NCBI GenBank assembly: GCA_030645475.1
Contig: JAUSMA010000069.1
Span: 124,001-188,000 of the forward strand
From: Nitrospirota bacterium
GTDB lineage: Bacteria; Nitrospirota; Nitrospiria; Nitrospirales; Nitrospiraceae
Direction of reading: 5' to 3'
DNA length: 64,000 nt
In this document: positions 49,111-58,495 of the stretch, in pieces
Numbering within the stretch: position 1 is the stretch's first letter
Layout of the letters: the number at the start of each line of letters is the position of its first letter
Notes under the pieces: model-generated
Told to the model about the DNA's origin: nothing
Seen by the model: the letters and a program-made list of their open reading frames with translations, nothing else
Databases searched by the model: none
Program-made: the position numbers and the translations under genes

Positions 49111-51807
49111 ATGGGTTTGAAGCCAGCAACCAATCCAGAGGTAGAAGCCGTCGCGATCGAGTTGTCGATCGACGGGAAGACCGTGACTGCGAAGGACGGA
49201 GTCTCGCTCTACGACGTGATCTCGAGCACGGGCAAGATCATCCCGGCTATGTGTTACCACTATACCTTCGATCCCTTCGGCTCCTGTGGCATGTGTTTGG
49301 TCATGCAGGAAGGCAAGAAAGCGCCGGTCCGTTCCTGCACTGCCAAAGCCGCCGCCGGCATGGTTATTAGAACCGAGGGCGACGATCTCTTCCAGGCCAG
49401 GAAGAAAGCGGTGGAGAAACACCTTTCGGTTCATCCTCTCGACTGTCCGGTCTGTGATGCCGACGGCCATTGTGAACTGCAAGATATGGCCTTCCAGCAT
49501 GGGGTCACAAACCTGGCCACCGCTAAACAAAAATTTATTCCGGAAGATACCCGCAGCCCTGTGCTCGACTTCAATATGAACCGCTGTATTGCCTGTGCGG
49601 AATGCATCAACGTCTGTAAAGACGTCTTGATGATCGATGCATTGCAGTTCATGAAGAAGGGCGGATTCAATCAAGTCGTGCCGAAGGGAGACCTCGCGCT
49701 CTCTTGCGAGTTCTGCGGAGACTGTCTCGCCGTCTGCCCTGTCGGCGCCATTACGAACAAATTTTCCAAGTATTTATATAAGCCGTGGCAGATGAAGAAA
49801 ACCACCACAACCTGCAACTACTGTGGGGACGGCTGTCAGATGCACCTTGAGACCAAGGATGCTGAAGTCGTCCGTGTGACCTCGCCGTTGTCATGGAAAA
49901 ACAAATGGGGTGATCGGGCTGATACGGCCAAGGGGCATGGCGGGCTTTGCGTGCGAGGACGTTTCGGATTCGAGTACATCGATAGCGCCGCACGTCTCAA
50001 GCAACCGCTCCTCCGAAAAGGCAATCAACTCGTCGAAGTTCCTTGGCTCGAAGCCATGCACCAGGTGGTGGAACAGTTCTCTGAAATCCGCCGCAAGCAT
50101 GGGCCCGACGCGATTGCCGGTCTGATCACCGCCCGTTGCACTAACGAGGAGCTCTATCTCTTCCAGAAACTCATGCGAACCGGGTTCCGGACCAACCAGT
50201 TCGACAGCAGTGCGCGCTACGGCCATCTCAACTTCGTCCATGCCTCCCGGCATGCGTTGGGGATTGGGCGGAGCCCGAACGACTGGGAAGACCTGACGAA
50301 GGCCAAAGCCATCGTGCTCATTGGCTCGAACCTTACGGAGACCAACCCGCTCACAGCCGTACGGATCAAGGAAGCGATTCGTGTCTATCAGGCGCAGGTG
50401 GTCGTCATCGATTCCGCCATCACGAATATGGCCAAGCTGGCATCCCATCCCTATCTCATCAGCCCTGGAACGGAAGGGCTCGTGATCGACGGACTGGTGA
50501 AGGCCATTTTGGAGCTGGGGTTAATCGATGAGGAGACCACCGGGAAGCACCCGAAGGCTTTTGAGGCCTTGAAGGCTGCGGTGGCCCACGTGTCATTGGA
50601 CCAGGTGGCGGCGCGGACTGGCATGTCGGTTGAAGCCTTGAAAACTACTGCGGCGATCTTCGCCGAAGCGCCACGCTCCATCATTCTCTGTGCCGAGGGC
50701 ATCGTCCGGCAGCCAGACGGATATCAGAACGTGTTGAAATTGATGGATCTCGCCTGGGTCACCGGCAAGTTAGGTCAACCTGGCTGCGGCGTGAATACGG
50801 TGACGGAAGAGCCGAACGAGCAGGGTGCCGTCGATATGGGGGTTGCCCCAGAATTCCTTCCCGGTCAAGCCTCCTTCAGTGATCAGGCTGCTCGTGACCG
50901 TTTTGCGAAGGCCTGGGACGTGACGCTCCCGGCAGCCGGATCCGGCGCGAACCTCGTCGAGATACTTAAGCGCTGCAAGAGCGGCCAGATCCGTGCGTTG
51001 TATGTGATCGGAGAAAATCCGCTCGCCACGTTACCTGCATCGATGGAAGTTCGTGCGGCATTGGATCGGCTGGAGTTACTCGTCGTCCAGGACCCGTTCC
51101 TGACCGAGACTGCGCGTATGGCTCATGCGGTGTTGCCGGCTTGTACCTCTGCGGAGAAGGACGGCACCTTCACCAACCTGGAAGGCCGTGTACTGCGTGT
51201 CCGCGAGGCTTTGGATCCGGTCGGAGAAAGTTTGCCGGACTGGCACATCATGACGGCATTGGCCAACGCGCTGGGCTGCCAATGGGGATATGAATCGTCG
51301 AACGACATTCAAGCCGAGATCATGAAGTTATTGCCCGGGTACTACAACCTCGGACAGCCCCGGAAGGTCGTCCCGGCGGTGGATCGCTATTTGTCGAACG
51401 GTTATGCCGGCGAAGTGGCAGCGCGTTATCGAGCTCCAGTTGTGTCGGATGCGAAGGCCCAGCGGCCCTATGGGCTGCTGATGGGACAGATCCTGTATCA
51501 TTCCGGGAAAATGTCCACGGAAGCTCCCGGGCTTATCAAGATCGCCCCGAATACCGGCCGGCTCAGGATGAATCCGGAAGATATGAAACGGCTTGCGGTG
51601 AATGAAGGGGGCAAGGTGCGCCTCACGTCGGATCGTGGCTCGCTGCAGTTGGCGGTACAGTCCGATCAGTCCGTGGCCCCGCAGACCTGCTTCTTTCCGG
51701 AGCATTTCAACGAGCCCCCGGTCAAAGATCTGATGTCGGTTCAGGTTGATCCGACCACCGGAGTTCCTTCGTTTAAGCGTATCGGCGTGACGATCGAAAA
51801 AGCATAA
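49111..51807 (+). CDS. nuoG: NADH-quinone oxidoreductase subunit G, formate-dehydrogenase-like
   Basis: 898 residues. A 2Fe-2S ferredoxin domain (Cys48, 59, 62, 76) leads. The His/Cys cluster HPLDCPVCDADGHC follows, then two 4Fe-4S motifs (CIACAECINVC, CEFCGDCLAVCPVGA). The molybdopterin-type domain begins with CNYCGDGCQMHLETKDAEVV and its fourth Cys in GGLCVRGRFGF. The molybdopterin half resembles formate dehydrogenase. However, the position of the catalytic Sec/Cys reads SARYGHLNF, with Gly371, so it should not oxidise formate. The C-terminal molybdopterin-dinucleotide domain is present. With nuoE and nuoF absent, this subunit is the most likely electron entry point. The ribosome site is GGTGGAG. 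Confidence 0.94.
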   Translation: MGLKPATNPEVEAVAIELSIDGKTVTAKDGVSLYDVISSTGKIIPAMCYHYTFDPFGSCGMCLVMQEGKKAPVRSCTAKAAAGMVIRTEGDDLFQARKKAVEKHLSVHPLDCPVCDADGHCELQDMAFQHGVTNLATAKQKFIPEDTRSPVLDFNMNRCIACAECINVCKDVLMIDALQFMKKGGFNQVVPKGDLALSCEFCGDCLAVCPVGAITNKFSKYLYKPWQMKKTTTTCNYCGDGCQMHLETKDAEVVRVTSPLSWKNKWGDRADTAKGHGGLCVRGRFGFEYIDSAARLKQPLLRKGNQLVEVPWLEAMHQVVEQFSEIRRKHGPDAIAGLITARCTNEELYLFQKLMRTGFRTNQFDSSARYGHLNFVHASRHALGIGRSPNDWEDLTKAKAIVLIGSNLTETNPLTAVRIKEAIRVYQAQVVVIDSAITNMAKLASHPYLISPGTEGLVIDGLVKAILELGLIDEETTGKHPKAFEALKAAVAHVSLDQVAARTGMSVEALKTTAAIFAEAPRSIILCAEGIVRQPDGYQNVLKLMDLAWVTGKLGQPGCGVNTVTEEPNEQGAVDMGVAPEFLPGQASFSDQAARDRFAKAWDVTLPAAGSGANLVEILKRCKSGQIRALYVIGENPLATLPASMEVRAALDRLELLVVQDPFLTETARMAHAVLPACTSAEKDGTFTNLEGRVLRVREALDPVGESLPDWHIMTALANALGCQWGYESSNDIQAEIMKLLPGYYNLGQPRKVVPAVDRYLSNGYAGEVAARYRAPVVSDAKAQRPYGLLMGQILYHSGKMSTEAPGLIKIAPNTGRLRMNPEDMKRLAVNEGGKVRLTSDRGSLQLAVQSDQSVAPQTCFFPEHFNEPPVKDLMSVQVDPTTGVPSFKRIGVTIEKA

Positions 51808-51827
51808 GGGGAAGCAGGGAAACATCG

Positions 51828-52415
51828 ATGCGTGTCACCGTACTGATCAAGAACATTCTCCAGGCCGCGTTGTTTTATGAGATCTGGGACGCGATGAAGG
51901 TGACGTTCAAGCATATGTTCCATAAGCCCATTACCTTCCAGTACCCGCGGGAGCAACGCGTTCTCCCCGATACACACCGGGGGGCACTGGCTCTTTTGCG
52001 CTACGACGATCATCAGGAACGGTGTGTCGGCTGTGACCTCTGCGAAGCCGCCTGTCCATCCCGCTGTATTAAGGTCATCAGTTCGGAAGATGCGGCGCGT
52101 CCGCTGCAGCGATTCGCCAGCGAGTTTTACATCGATATTACGAAATGTGTCTTTTGCGGTTACTGTGTCGAGGCCTGTCCCGTTAACGCCTTAGCCATGA
52201 CCAAGATGTACGAGTTTTCGACCCACGATAAACGGACCCTGCTGTTCGACAAGAAGCGGCTGTATGAAATCGGCGAGCGTCACCTCGACGATGCAAAAAA
52301 ATACTTATACGCGCATAATCAGGAACAGAACGTTGAGGAAAGCCGGGAGTATCGGTATTACTTCCCGCAATCGGTATTGAAGCCGACTCAATCGCAACCT
52401 AAGCATCTGGGCTGA
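51828..52415 (+). CDS. nuoI: NADH-quinone oxidoreductase subunit I
   Basis: 195 residues. Two 4Fe-4S motifs are intact (CVGCDLCEAACPSRC and CVFCGYCVEACPVNA), the clusters N6a and N6b that pass electrons to N2. An amphipathic N-terminal helix precedes them. The gene is 20 bases after nuoG, so nuoH, which normally lies between, is absent. The C-terminal tail is somewhat extended and polar (VLKPTQSQPKHLG). Confidence 0.97.
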   Translation: MRVTVLIKNILQAALFYEIWDAMKVTFKHMFHKPITFQYPREQRVLPDTHRGALALLRYDDHQERCVGCDLCEAACPSRCIKVISSEDAARPLQRFASEFYIDITKCVFCGYCVEACPVNALAMTKMYEFSTHDKRTLLFDKKRLYEIGERHLDDAKKYLYAHNQEQNVEESREYRYYFPQSVLKPTQSQPKHLG

Positions 52416-52423
52416 ATCGATCG

Positions 52424-52948
52424 ATGGTTTTGGTATTTTTCACTTATTTCGCACTGGTCAGTATTGTCGCGGGCGTCATGACGGTCGCGCTCAAGCACCC
52501 GGTGCATTGCGGCCTGGCTCTCCTGGCTCTGCTGCTTCACGTCTCCGGGCTCTTCATCCTGCTCAACGCCGAGTTCCTCTGGGCGGTACAAGTAATCGTC
52601 TACGCCGGTGCGATCCTCGTCTTGTATCTCTTCGTGCTGATGTTGATGAATTTGAAAACCGACGATCGGTATCTTCATTCCTCGTACCGGTACTTTCTCG
52701 CTCCAGCGGCTCTTGGATCGGTCTACGTTCTGAGTCTCCTGCTCCGCTCACCCTTCGCAGGCGCAAAGGGCGATGCCCCCACCGTGGCGGTACTCCAGGA
52801 CGGCGATACCTACGCGGTCGGAATCAAGATGTTCAGTGAGTATCTGTTGCAGTTCGAAATCGTCGGGGTGTTCCTGCTGGGCGCGGTCATCGGAGCGATC
52901 GTGTTGGCAAAAACGCCGAAGCCGATCGTTGACAAACGTGGAAGATAA
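52424..52948 (+). CDS. nuoJ: NADH-quinone oxidoreductase subunit J
   Basis: 174 residues with five membrane helices. The conserved third helix region VIVYAGAILVLYLFVLMLMN, with its pi-bulge segment, identifies NuoJ, which helps couple quinone chemistry to pumping. The C-terminus after the last helix is EVGVFLLGAVIGAI-type. It is 8 bases after nuoI. Confidence 0.96.
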   Translation: MVLVFFTYFALVSIVAGVMTVALKHPVHCGLALLALLLHVSGLFILLNAEFLWAVQVIVYAGAILVLYLFVLMLMNLKTDDRYLHSSYRYFLAPAALGSVYVLSLLLRSPFAGAKGDAPTVAVLQDGDTYAVGIKMFSEYLLQFEIVGVFLLGAVIGAIVLAKTPKPIVDKRGR

Positions 52949-52960
52949 GGGACTCGGTCT

Positions 52961-53263
52961 ATGGTTCCTTTAAGCGCATATGTCGCCGTCAGCGCCGTGC
53001 TGTTTATTACCGGCCTGCTCGGCGTCTTGATCAGACGGAACTTCATCATCGTGTTGATGTCTGTCGAGATCATGTTGAACGCGGCAAACATTAACCTTGT
53101 CGCCTTTTCCTATTACTTGGAATCCATGGCTGGTCAATTGGTGGCGCTCTTCATCATTGCCATCGCGGCCGGAGAAGCGGCAATCGGGCTCGCCATCATT
53201 ATTGTCGTGTTCCGTGGAAAGATTTCCACGAACGTGGACGAGATGAATCTCTTGAAGTGGTAA
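52961..53263 (+). CDS. nuoK: NADH-quinone oxidoreductase subunit K
   Basis: 100 residues, the usual length, with three helices. The key membrane glutamates are present in [18 protein letters not shown] and [16 protein letters not shown]. These belong to the proton path next to NuoJ and NuoN. The stop is directly followed by the nuoL GTG. Confidence 0.97.
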   Translation: MVPLSAYVAVSAVLFITGLLGVLIRRNFIIVLMSVEIMLNAANINLVAFSYYLESMAGQLVALFIIAIAAGEAAIGLAIIIVVFRGKISTNVDEMNLLKW

Positions 53264-53264
53264 T

Positions 53265-55229
53265 GTGACGGATCTACTCATAAAACTCATTCCGGTATTT
53301 CCTTTGCTGGCCGCAATCGTGAACGGCCTCGCTGGCAGGAAATATTCCCACGAGATCGCACACCGGTTGGCCTGGGGCTCAGTCGGGTTGTCATTTCTCT
53401 GCACGCTCGGTGTGTTCATCGACGTCTTGCGGACCGGTACCGTACATGAAGTCATCGCCTATCAATGGATCTTCGGCGGCGACCTCAACATCAATCTGGC
53501 CTATCTGGTCGATCCGCTCACCTGCATCATGTTACTGGTGGTTACGGGCGTTGGTTTGTTGATTCACGTCTACTCCGTCGGCTACATGCATGGAGAAGCG
53601 GGATTCACCAGATTCTTCACCTACATGAACCTCTTCATGGTGTCCATGTTGCTCCTCGTCATGGGGAACAACTATGTCGTCCTCTTTATTGGCTGGGAAG
53701 GGGTCGGGCTCTGCTCCTATCTCTTGATCGGCTACTACTACGACAAGGTCTCCGCCGCCAAAGCCGCCTCGAAAGCTTTCGTGGTGAACCGTATCGGGGA
53801 TGCCGGATTCCTGCTGGCGATTTTTCTGATCTTCATCAATTTTAAGACGCTGGACTATACGAAGGTCTTTGCCCAGGTCGGACAACTGTCTCCGGACATG
53901 GCCACGGCGATTGCGCTCTGCCTGCTCGTCGGTGCCATCGGTAAATCAGCCCAGCTTCCCCTCTATACCTGGCTCCCGGATGCGATGGAAGGTCCGACAC
54001 CGGTGAGCGCCCTCATCCATGCAGCGACGATGGTGACGGCCGGGGTTTACATGATCGTGCGAAACCATGCCATTTTCGACATGTCGCCCACAGCCATGTT
54101 TTGGGTCGGAACTATTGGCGGCATCACGGCACTCTTCGCCGCCACTATTGGCCTTGTGCAAACGGACATTAAGCGGGTTTTGGCCTATTCGACAGTGAGC
54201 CAGCTCGGGTACATGTTTCTCGGATGCGGAATCGGCGCCTACTCAGCTGCCGTATTCCATCTCATGACCCATGCCTTCTTCAAGGCCCTCCTATTCCTCT
54301 CCGCGGGGTCGGTGATACACGCGCTCTCGGGCGAACAAGACATTCGGAAGATGGGCGGCCTCAGCACCAAGATTCCCTGGACCTATCGGCTGTTTCTGAT
54401 CGGTACCGTTGCGATCGCGGGTATTCCGCCGTTGGCAGGCTTCTGGAGTAAAGATGAAATCCTGGCCCATGCCTTTACGCACGAACATTATCTACTCTAT
54501 GGCATGGCGGCCATCGGCGCATTGTTGACCTCCTTCTACATGTTCCGTCTGACCTATCTGACCTTTTATGGTACGTCGCGGATGGACCACCATACAGAGG
54601 AACATGTCCATGAGTCCCCGACAGTGATGGTCGGTCCGCTCATGGCGTTAGGAGTGTTATCCGTTTTTGGGGGCTTCCTGGGCTTTCCCCCTGAGCATGG
54701 CTGGCTCCACCAGTTTCTGGCACCGGTCGCGGGTATGGGAGGGGAGCATGAGGCCAGCACCGGACTCGTGCTCACACTCATGATGATTGCCACCGGAATA
54801 GCGTTGTTGGGCTGGGGTGTCGCGCATTATTTTTACAGTGTGAATCTCTCGGCGCCGGAGCGGCTGGCGGCAAAATTCCAGGCGGTCTATACCACCCTGC
54901 TCAACAAGTACTATGTCGATGAATTGTACGATCTCGTCTGGGTGGAGCCCACCAAGAAGCTGGGGCAGCTGCTCGATTGGTTCGACCGGACCGTCATCGA
55001 TGGCCTCGTGCGAGGGGTCGCGCAGATGGCAGAGTTGGGTGCCGCGGGATCGACCTGGATGGAAAAATACATGGTCTACGCCGGCCTCAATGTCATTGGT
55101 TATGGCAACCATCTCATCGCCCGGCAATGGCGGCAACTCCAGAGCGGAATGGTCCATCATTACGCGGCAATAATTGTAGCAGGGCTCTTTCTCTTGGCGG
55201 TGATTACTCAGCTCATCATGCAACGATAA
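53265..55229 (+). CDS. nuoL: NADH-quinone oxidoreductase subunit L
   Basis: 654 residues from a GTG start one base after nuoK. The antiporter core is intact: NNYVVLFIGWEGVGLCSYLL with the TM5 glutamate and GAIGKSAQLPLYTWLPDAME with the TM7 lysine. The long lateral helix is supported by the extra C-terminal length (about residues 520-654). NuoL is the distal proton-pumping subunit. No substitutions at the charged channel positions were seen. Confidence 0.97.
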   Translation: MTDLLIKLIPVFPLLAAIVNGLAGRKYSHEIAHRLAWGSVGLSFLCTLGVFIDVLRTGTVHEVIAYQWIFGGDLNINLAYLVDPLTCIMLLVVTGVGLLIHVYSVGYMHGEAGFTRFFTYMNLFMVSMLLLVMGNNYVVLFIGWEGVGLCSYLLIGYYYDKVSAAKAASKAFVVNRIGDAGFLLAIFLIFINFKTLDYTKVFAQVGQLSPDMATAIALCLLVGAIGKSAQLPLYTWLPDAMEGPTPVSALIHAATMVTAGVYMIVRNHAIFDMSPTAMFWVGTIGGITALFAATIGLVQTDIKRVLAYSTVSQLGYMFLGCGIGAYSAAVFHLMTHAFFKALLFLSAGSVIHALSGEQDIRKMGGLSTKIPWTYRLFLIGTVAIAGIPPLAGFWSKDEILAHAFTHEHYLLYGMAAIGALLTSFYMFRLTYLTFYGTSRMDHHTEEHVHESPTVMVGPLMALGVLSVFGGFLGFPPEHGWLHQFLAPVAGMGGEHEASTGLVLTLMMIATGIALLGWGVAHYFYSVNLSAPERLAAKFQAVYTTLLNKYYVDELYDLVWVEPTKKLGQLLDWFDRTVIDGLVRGVAQMAELGAAGSTWMEKYMVYAGLNVIGYGNHLIARQWRQLQSGMVHHYAAIIVAGLFLLAVITQLIMQR

Positions 55230-55238
55230 AGCACTTTA

Positions 55239-56798
55239 ATGTTAGAAGAACTGGCGTCCACATTTCCCATTCTCACCTGTATTTTGTTTCTCCCCCTCGT
55301 CGGAGCCGTCGTGTTGTGGCTGTTCGACGATGAGGATATGGTCCGGACCTCCGCCTTGACGATTGCGTTGGTGGAGTTGGCCCTTTCCGTATTCGTCCTT
55401 TTACGCTTCATTCCCGAATCAGCCGCGATGCAGTTCGCAGAACATGTGGAATGGATTCCCGCCCTCGGGGTCAGTTACCACCTCGCGGTCGATGGGATCA
55501 GCGTCCTCTTCGTTGGGCTCACGGCATTCCTCACGGTTCTGATCGTCATCTATTCTTGGGATACCGTCCGTCACCAAGTGAAGCTCTACATGATGGCGCT
55601 CCTTGCCCTCGAAACGACGACGATGGGGGTCTTCCTCTCTATCGACTTGATCCTCTTCTTCGTCTTCTGGGAGTTGATGCTGATCCCCAGTTATTTTCTG
55701 ATTAAACTCTGGGGTGGAGGCGCGGAGCGGCATTACGCAGCATTGAAATATGTGCTCTATACCTTGCTGGGTAGCGTCTTCATGTTGGTCGGCATCGCGC
55801 TGTTAGACCTCAACTATCACCAGTGGGCGATGTTGCGCCATATCGAACCGGCCTATTCGTTCGATTTGTTGGCCTTGCTCTCCGTGCCGATCCCGTTTAG
55901 CCAACAGGTTCTTATCTTCTGGCTCCTCTTTCTCGGCTTCGCCTTTAAGGCCCCGCTGTTCCCGTTCCACACTTGGCTGCCGAACGCGCTCCTCGAAGGA
56001 CCGATCGGGATGGCGGTGGTGTTGGCCGGATTGAAGCTCGGGACGTTCGGATTTATCCGCTTTAGCATTCCCTTGCTGCCGGATGCGTCGAAGAGTCAGA
56101 CCGTCGTCACGGTGACCATGGTGCTTGGGTTAGCGGCCATTCTGTATGGCGCGATCATGGCGCTGATCCAGTCGGATTTCCGCCGGCTCCTGGCATTCAG
56201 CAGCATCAGCCATCTCGGGTTTGTGGTGATCGGTCTGTTTGCCCTGAACTATCAGGGGCTCCAAGGCAGCCTGCTGACCATGATCAATTTAGGGTTCAGC
56301 ACGGCAGGTTTGTTTTTTATCGCGGGCTTTCTCTACTCACGGCAGCAAACCACCGAACTGAGCTCATTCGGCGGTATGGCGAAATTGACCCCGTTACTCG
56401 CAAGCTTTTTTCTGCTCATCGGACTGGCGTCGATCGGCTTGCCCGGTACCAATGGATTTGTCGGTGAGTTCCTCATTCTCCTGGGAGCCTTCACGGCCAA
56501 TTGGCTGTATGGTGGAATCGCGGTCACCGGGGTCATCTTTGGCGCAGCATATTTTCTCTGGTACTACGAGCGGGCCATGTTGGGACCAGTCGGCAAGGCG
56601 GTGAAAGATTCCATCAGTGATTTGCATCCCCGTGAAATGGTTATCGCATCAGCCTTATCGATCATGATTCTGTGGATTGGGCTCTACCCCGCTCCGTTCT
56701 TGCGAATGATGAATGGGTCGGTACAGGCGCTGGTCGATCGACTGGAACGGGGGACCGTGGCGGCGGCCGAGTCCAAACAGCCGGTAAAGGTGGATTAA
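55239..56798 (+). CDS. nuoM: NADH-quinone oxidoreductase subunit M, first copy
   Basis: 519 residues. The TM5 glutamate (FFVFWELMLIPSYFLIKLWG) and the TM7 lysine (GFAFKAPLFPFHTWLP) are present. In TM8 the usual spacing is two residues shorter: VVLAG-LKLG instead of VILAGVLLKMG. The GEFLILLGAF segment, with the late glutamate, is normal. The TM5 and TM7 charges and the late glutamate suggest proton pumping; the effect of the TM8 deletion is not known. It starts 9 bases after nuoL and is followed by a second nuoM. Confidence 0.95.
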   Translation: MLEELASTFPILTCILFLPLVGAVVLWLFDDEDMVRTSALTIALVELALSVFVLLRFIPESAAMQFAEHVEWIPALGVSYHLAVDGISVLFVGLTAFLTVLIVIYSWDTVRHQVKLYMMALLALETTTMGVFLSIDLILFFVFWELMLIPSYFLIKLWGGGAERHYAALKYVLYTLLGSVFMLVGIALLDLNYHQWAMLRHIEPAYSFDLLALLSVPIPFSQQVLIFWLLFLGFAFKAPLFPFHTWLPNALLEGPIGMAVVLAGLKLGTFGFIRFSIPLLPDASKSQTVVTVTMVLGLAAILYGAIMALIQSDFRRLLAFSSISHLGFVVIGLFALNYQGLQGSLLTMINLGFSTAGLFFIAGFLYSRQQTTELSSFGGMAKLTPLLASFFLLIGLASIGLPGTNGFVGEFLILLGAFTANWLYGGIAVTGVIFGAAYFLWYYERAMLGPVGKAVKDSISDLHPREMVIASALSIMILWIGLYPAPFLRMMNGSVQALVDRLERGTVAAAESKQPVKVD

Positions 56799-56803
56799 TT
56801 CGT

Positions 56804-58495
56804 ATGGGTGACTACGCGCTCCTCTACATCCTCTTTGCTCCCTTCGTGGGAGCCATCGCACTGATTTTTGTGTCAAACCGGCAGGCGATGCTTGTGCGTG
56901 GGATTGCAGCGGGATCGGCCTTCATCTGCCTTCTCGCCTCGGTCTATCTCTTCTATGCATACGACCATGTGAAGGGCGGCTTCCAATTCGTTCAGAAGTT
57001 CGAATGGTCGCGTCAGCTGGGCATTTCGCTCCACCTCGGGGTGGACGGCATCGGCACCCCCCTGGTTCTGGCTTCGGGTATTTTGCTGTTCGCAGGAATT
57101 TTCGTCTCCTGGCACGTGAAGGACCGGGCGAAAGAATTTTACATCTGGCTGCTCATCCTTGCGGCGGCCACCATCGGCGTGTTTATGTCGCTGGACCTGT
57201 TCTTCCTCTACTTCTTCTACGAGATGTCCGTCATCCCCATGTATCTCCTCTTGGGCATGTGGGGAAGCCACACGAAGAAGTACAACGAGATGACGGATCC
57301 GGAGGGCCTTAAGCAGCGGGATTCAGTCGGGTTTATCTTCAACTTCGGGTCCAACAGCAAAGAATATGCTGCAATGAAGTTGGTGCTCTTCCTCTCGGCC
57401 TTTGCCGTCGCGGCGTTCATGGGCATTCTGTTGATCTACAAGTATTCGGGGCTGAATACCTTCGACATCTTGGTTCTGCGAGAACATGCCAACTTGATGA
57501 ACATCCCGGTCTTGGGCACGACGCTGGACAAGATTATTTGGCTGCTTATTTTCTTCGGCTTCGCCTCCATCGCCCCCCTCTGGCCGCTTCACTCCTGGTC
57601 GCCTGTGGGCCATGCCGCGGCGCCGGCCGCCACAAGCATGTTGCATGCGGGTGTGCTGATGAAGCTCGGCCATTTCTCCATCATCCGGGTCGCCTTTGAG
57701 ATCTTGCCCGAAACGACCCGAGAGTTGATGCCCATCGCGGCCGTGCTCTGTATGTTCAGTATCGTGTACGGCGGGTTCGTGGCCTATTATGCCAAAGACA
57801 CCAAGTACGTCATCGGATATTCCAGCTCGAGTCACATGGGCTATGTATTCCTCGGCATGGCAGCCCTGGACTACATCAGTTTGACCGGCGCAGTGATGTA
57901 TATGTTCGCTCATGCCATGGCGACGGGCATGCTTTTCGCCATGGCCGGATGGGTGTACGACCAGACCCATACCAGAGACATTCCTTCGCTCGGCGGGCTC
58001 TCGAATCGCATGCCATTTATCTCGGGCTGTTTCGTCATCGGCTGTATGGCCTCGATCGGCGTCCCCGGCACCATTAACTTCATCGCTGAAGTCATGATCA
58101 TCGTGGGCAGTTGGAACAAGTATCCGTTTCAGGTCATCGTGGCCGTGGTCGGAATCGTGTTGACCTTAGCGTACTTGTTCAAGATGATGCGCGGGCTCTT
58201 CTACGGACCCATGGATCAGAAGTACAGCCACGCACATGATGCCGTGTCCGCAGTCGACCGTCTGCCGCTCTTGATCATGATCACCGTGAGTATCGGATTC
58301 TTTTTCTTCCCCATGCATCTGTACAACGTGGTGCGATCGGGGGTCGATCCGCTGATTGCTAAGATCACCCGCGTGGTGCCGGTCGCTGCGGAGACGACAG
58401 GCGTGAGGCTAGAGGCCAGAGGCGATAACAATACACCTCTCGCCGATCGTCCCTTGCCCTTCGCCAGCGCCCCCGTGAGCGGAGGTCGGCCATGA
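56804..58495 (+). CDS. NADH-quinone oxidoreductase subunit M, second copy, lacking the TM7 lysine
   Basis: 563 residues, a NuoM homologue divergent from the first copy. The TM5 glutamate is present (FFLYFFYEMSVIPMYLLLGM). By gapless hand alignment to E. coli NuoM (AFAVKMPVVPLHGWLP), this copy reads GFASIAPLWPLHSWSP, so the central TM7 lysine is Ile256. The TM8 lysine (AGVLMKLGHFS) and the late glutamate (INFIAEVMIIVGSW) are retained. An insertion of about 20 residues follows TM5 (KKYNEMTDPEGLKQRDSVGF). The start at 56804 was chosen over the upstream in-frame ATG, which lies within the first nuoM. It starts 5 bases after that gene. Confidence 0.94.
   Translation: MGDYALLYILFAPFVGAIALIFVSNRQAMLVRGIAAGSAFICLLASVYLFYAYDHVKGGFQFVQKFEWSRQLGISLHLGVDGIGTPLVLASGILLFAGIFVSWHVKDRAKEFYIWLLILAAATIGVFMSLDLFFLYFFYEMSVIPMYLLLGMWGSHTKKYNEMTDPEGLKQRDSVGFIFNFGSNSKEYAAMKLVLFLSAFAVAAFMGILLIYKYSGLNTFDILVLREHANLMNIPVLGTTLDKIIWLLIFFGFASIAPLWPLHSWSPVGHAAAPAATSMLHAGVLMKLGHFSIIRVAFEILPETTRELMPIAAVLCMFSIVYGGFVAYYAKDTKYVIGYSSSSHMGYVFLGMAALDYISLTGAVMYMFAHAMATGMLFAMAGWVYDQTHTRDIPSLGGLSNRMPFISGCFVIGCMASIGVPGTINFIAEVMIIVGSWNKYPFQVIVAVVGIVLTLAYLFKMMRGLFYGPMDQKYSHAHDAVSAVDRLPLLIMITVSIGFFFFPMHLYNVVRSGVDPLIAKITRVVPVAAETTGVRLEARGDNNTPLADRPLPFASAPVSGGRP

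Noticed and set aside
49111-51807. Formate dehydrogenase as the function of the nuoG-position gene
   Set aside because: The catalytic Sec/Cys is Gly, and the gene sits inside a nuo operon with the NuoG-type N-terminal clusters.
56672-56803. Upstream in-frame start for the second nuoM
   Set aside because: This extension lies inside the first nuoM in another frame and has no membrane character. The ATG at 56804 starts a normal first helix.
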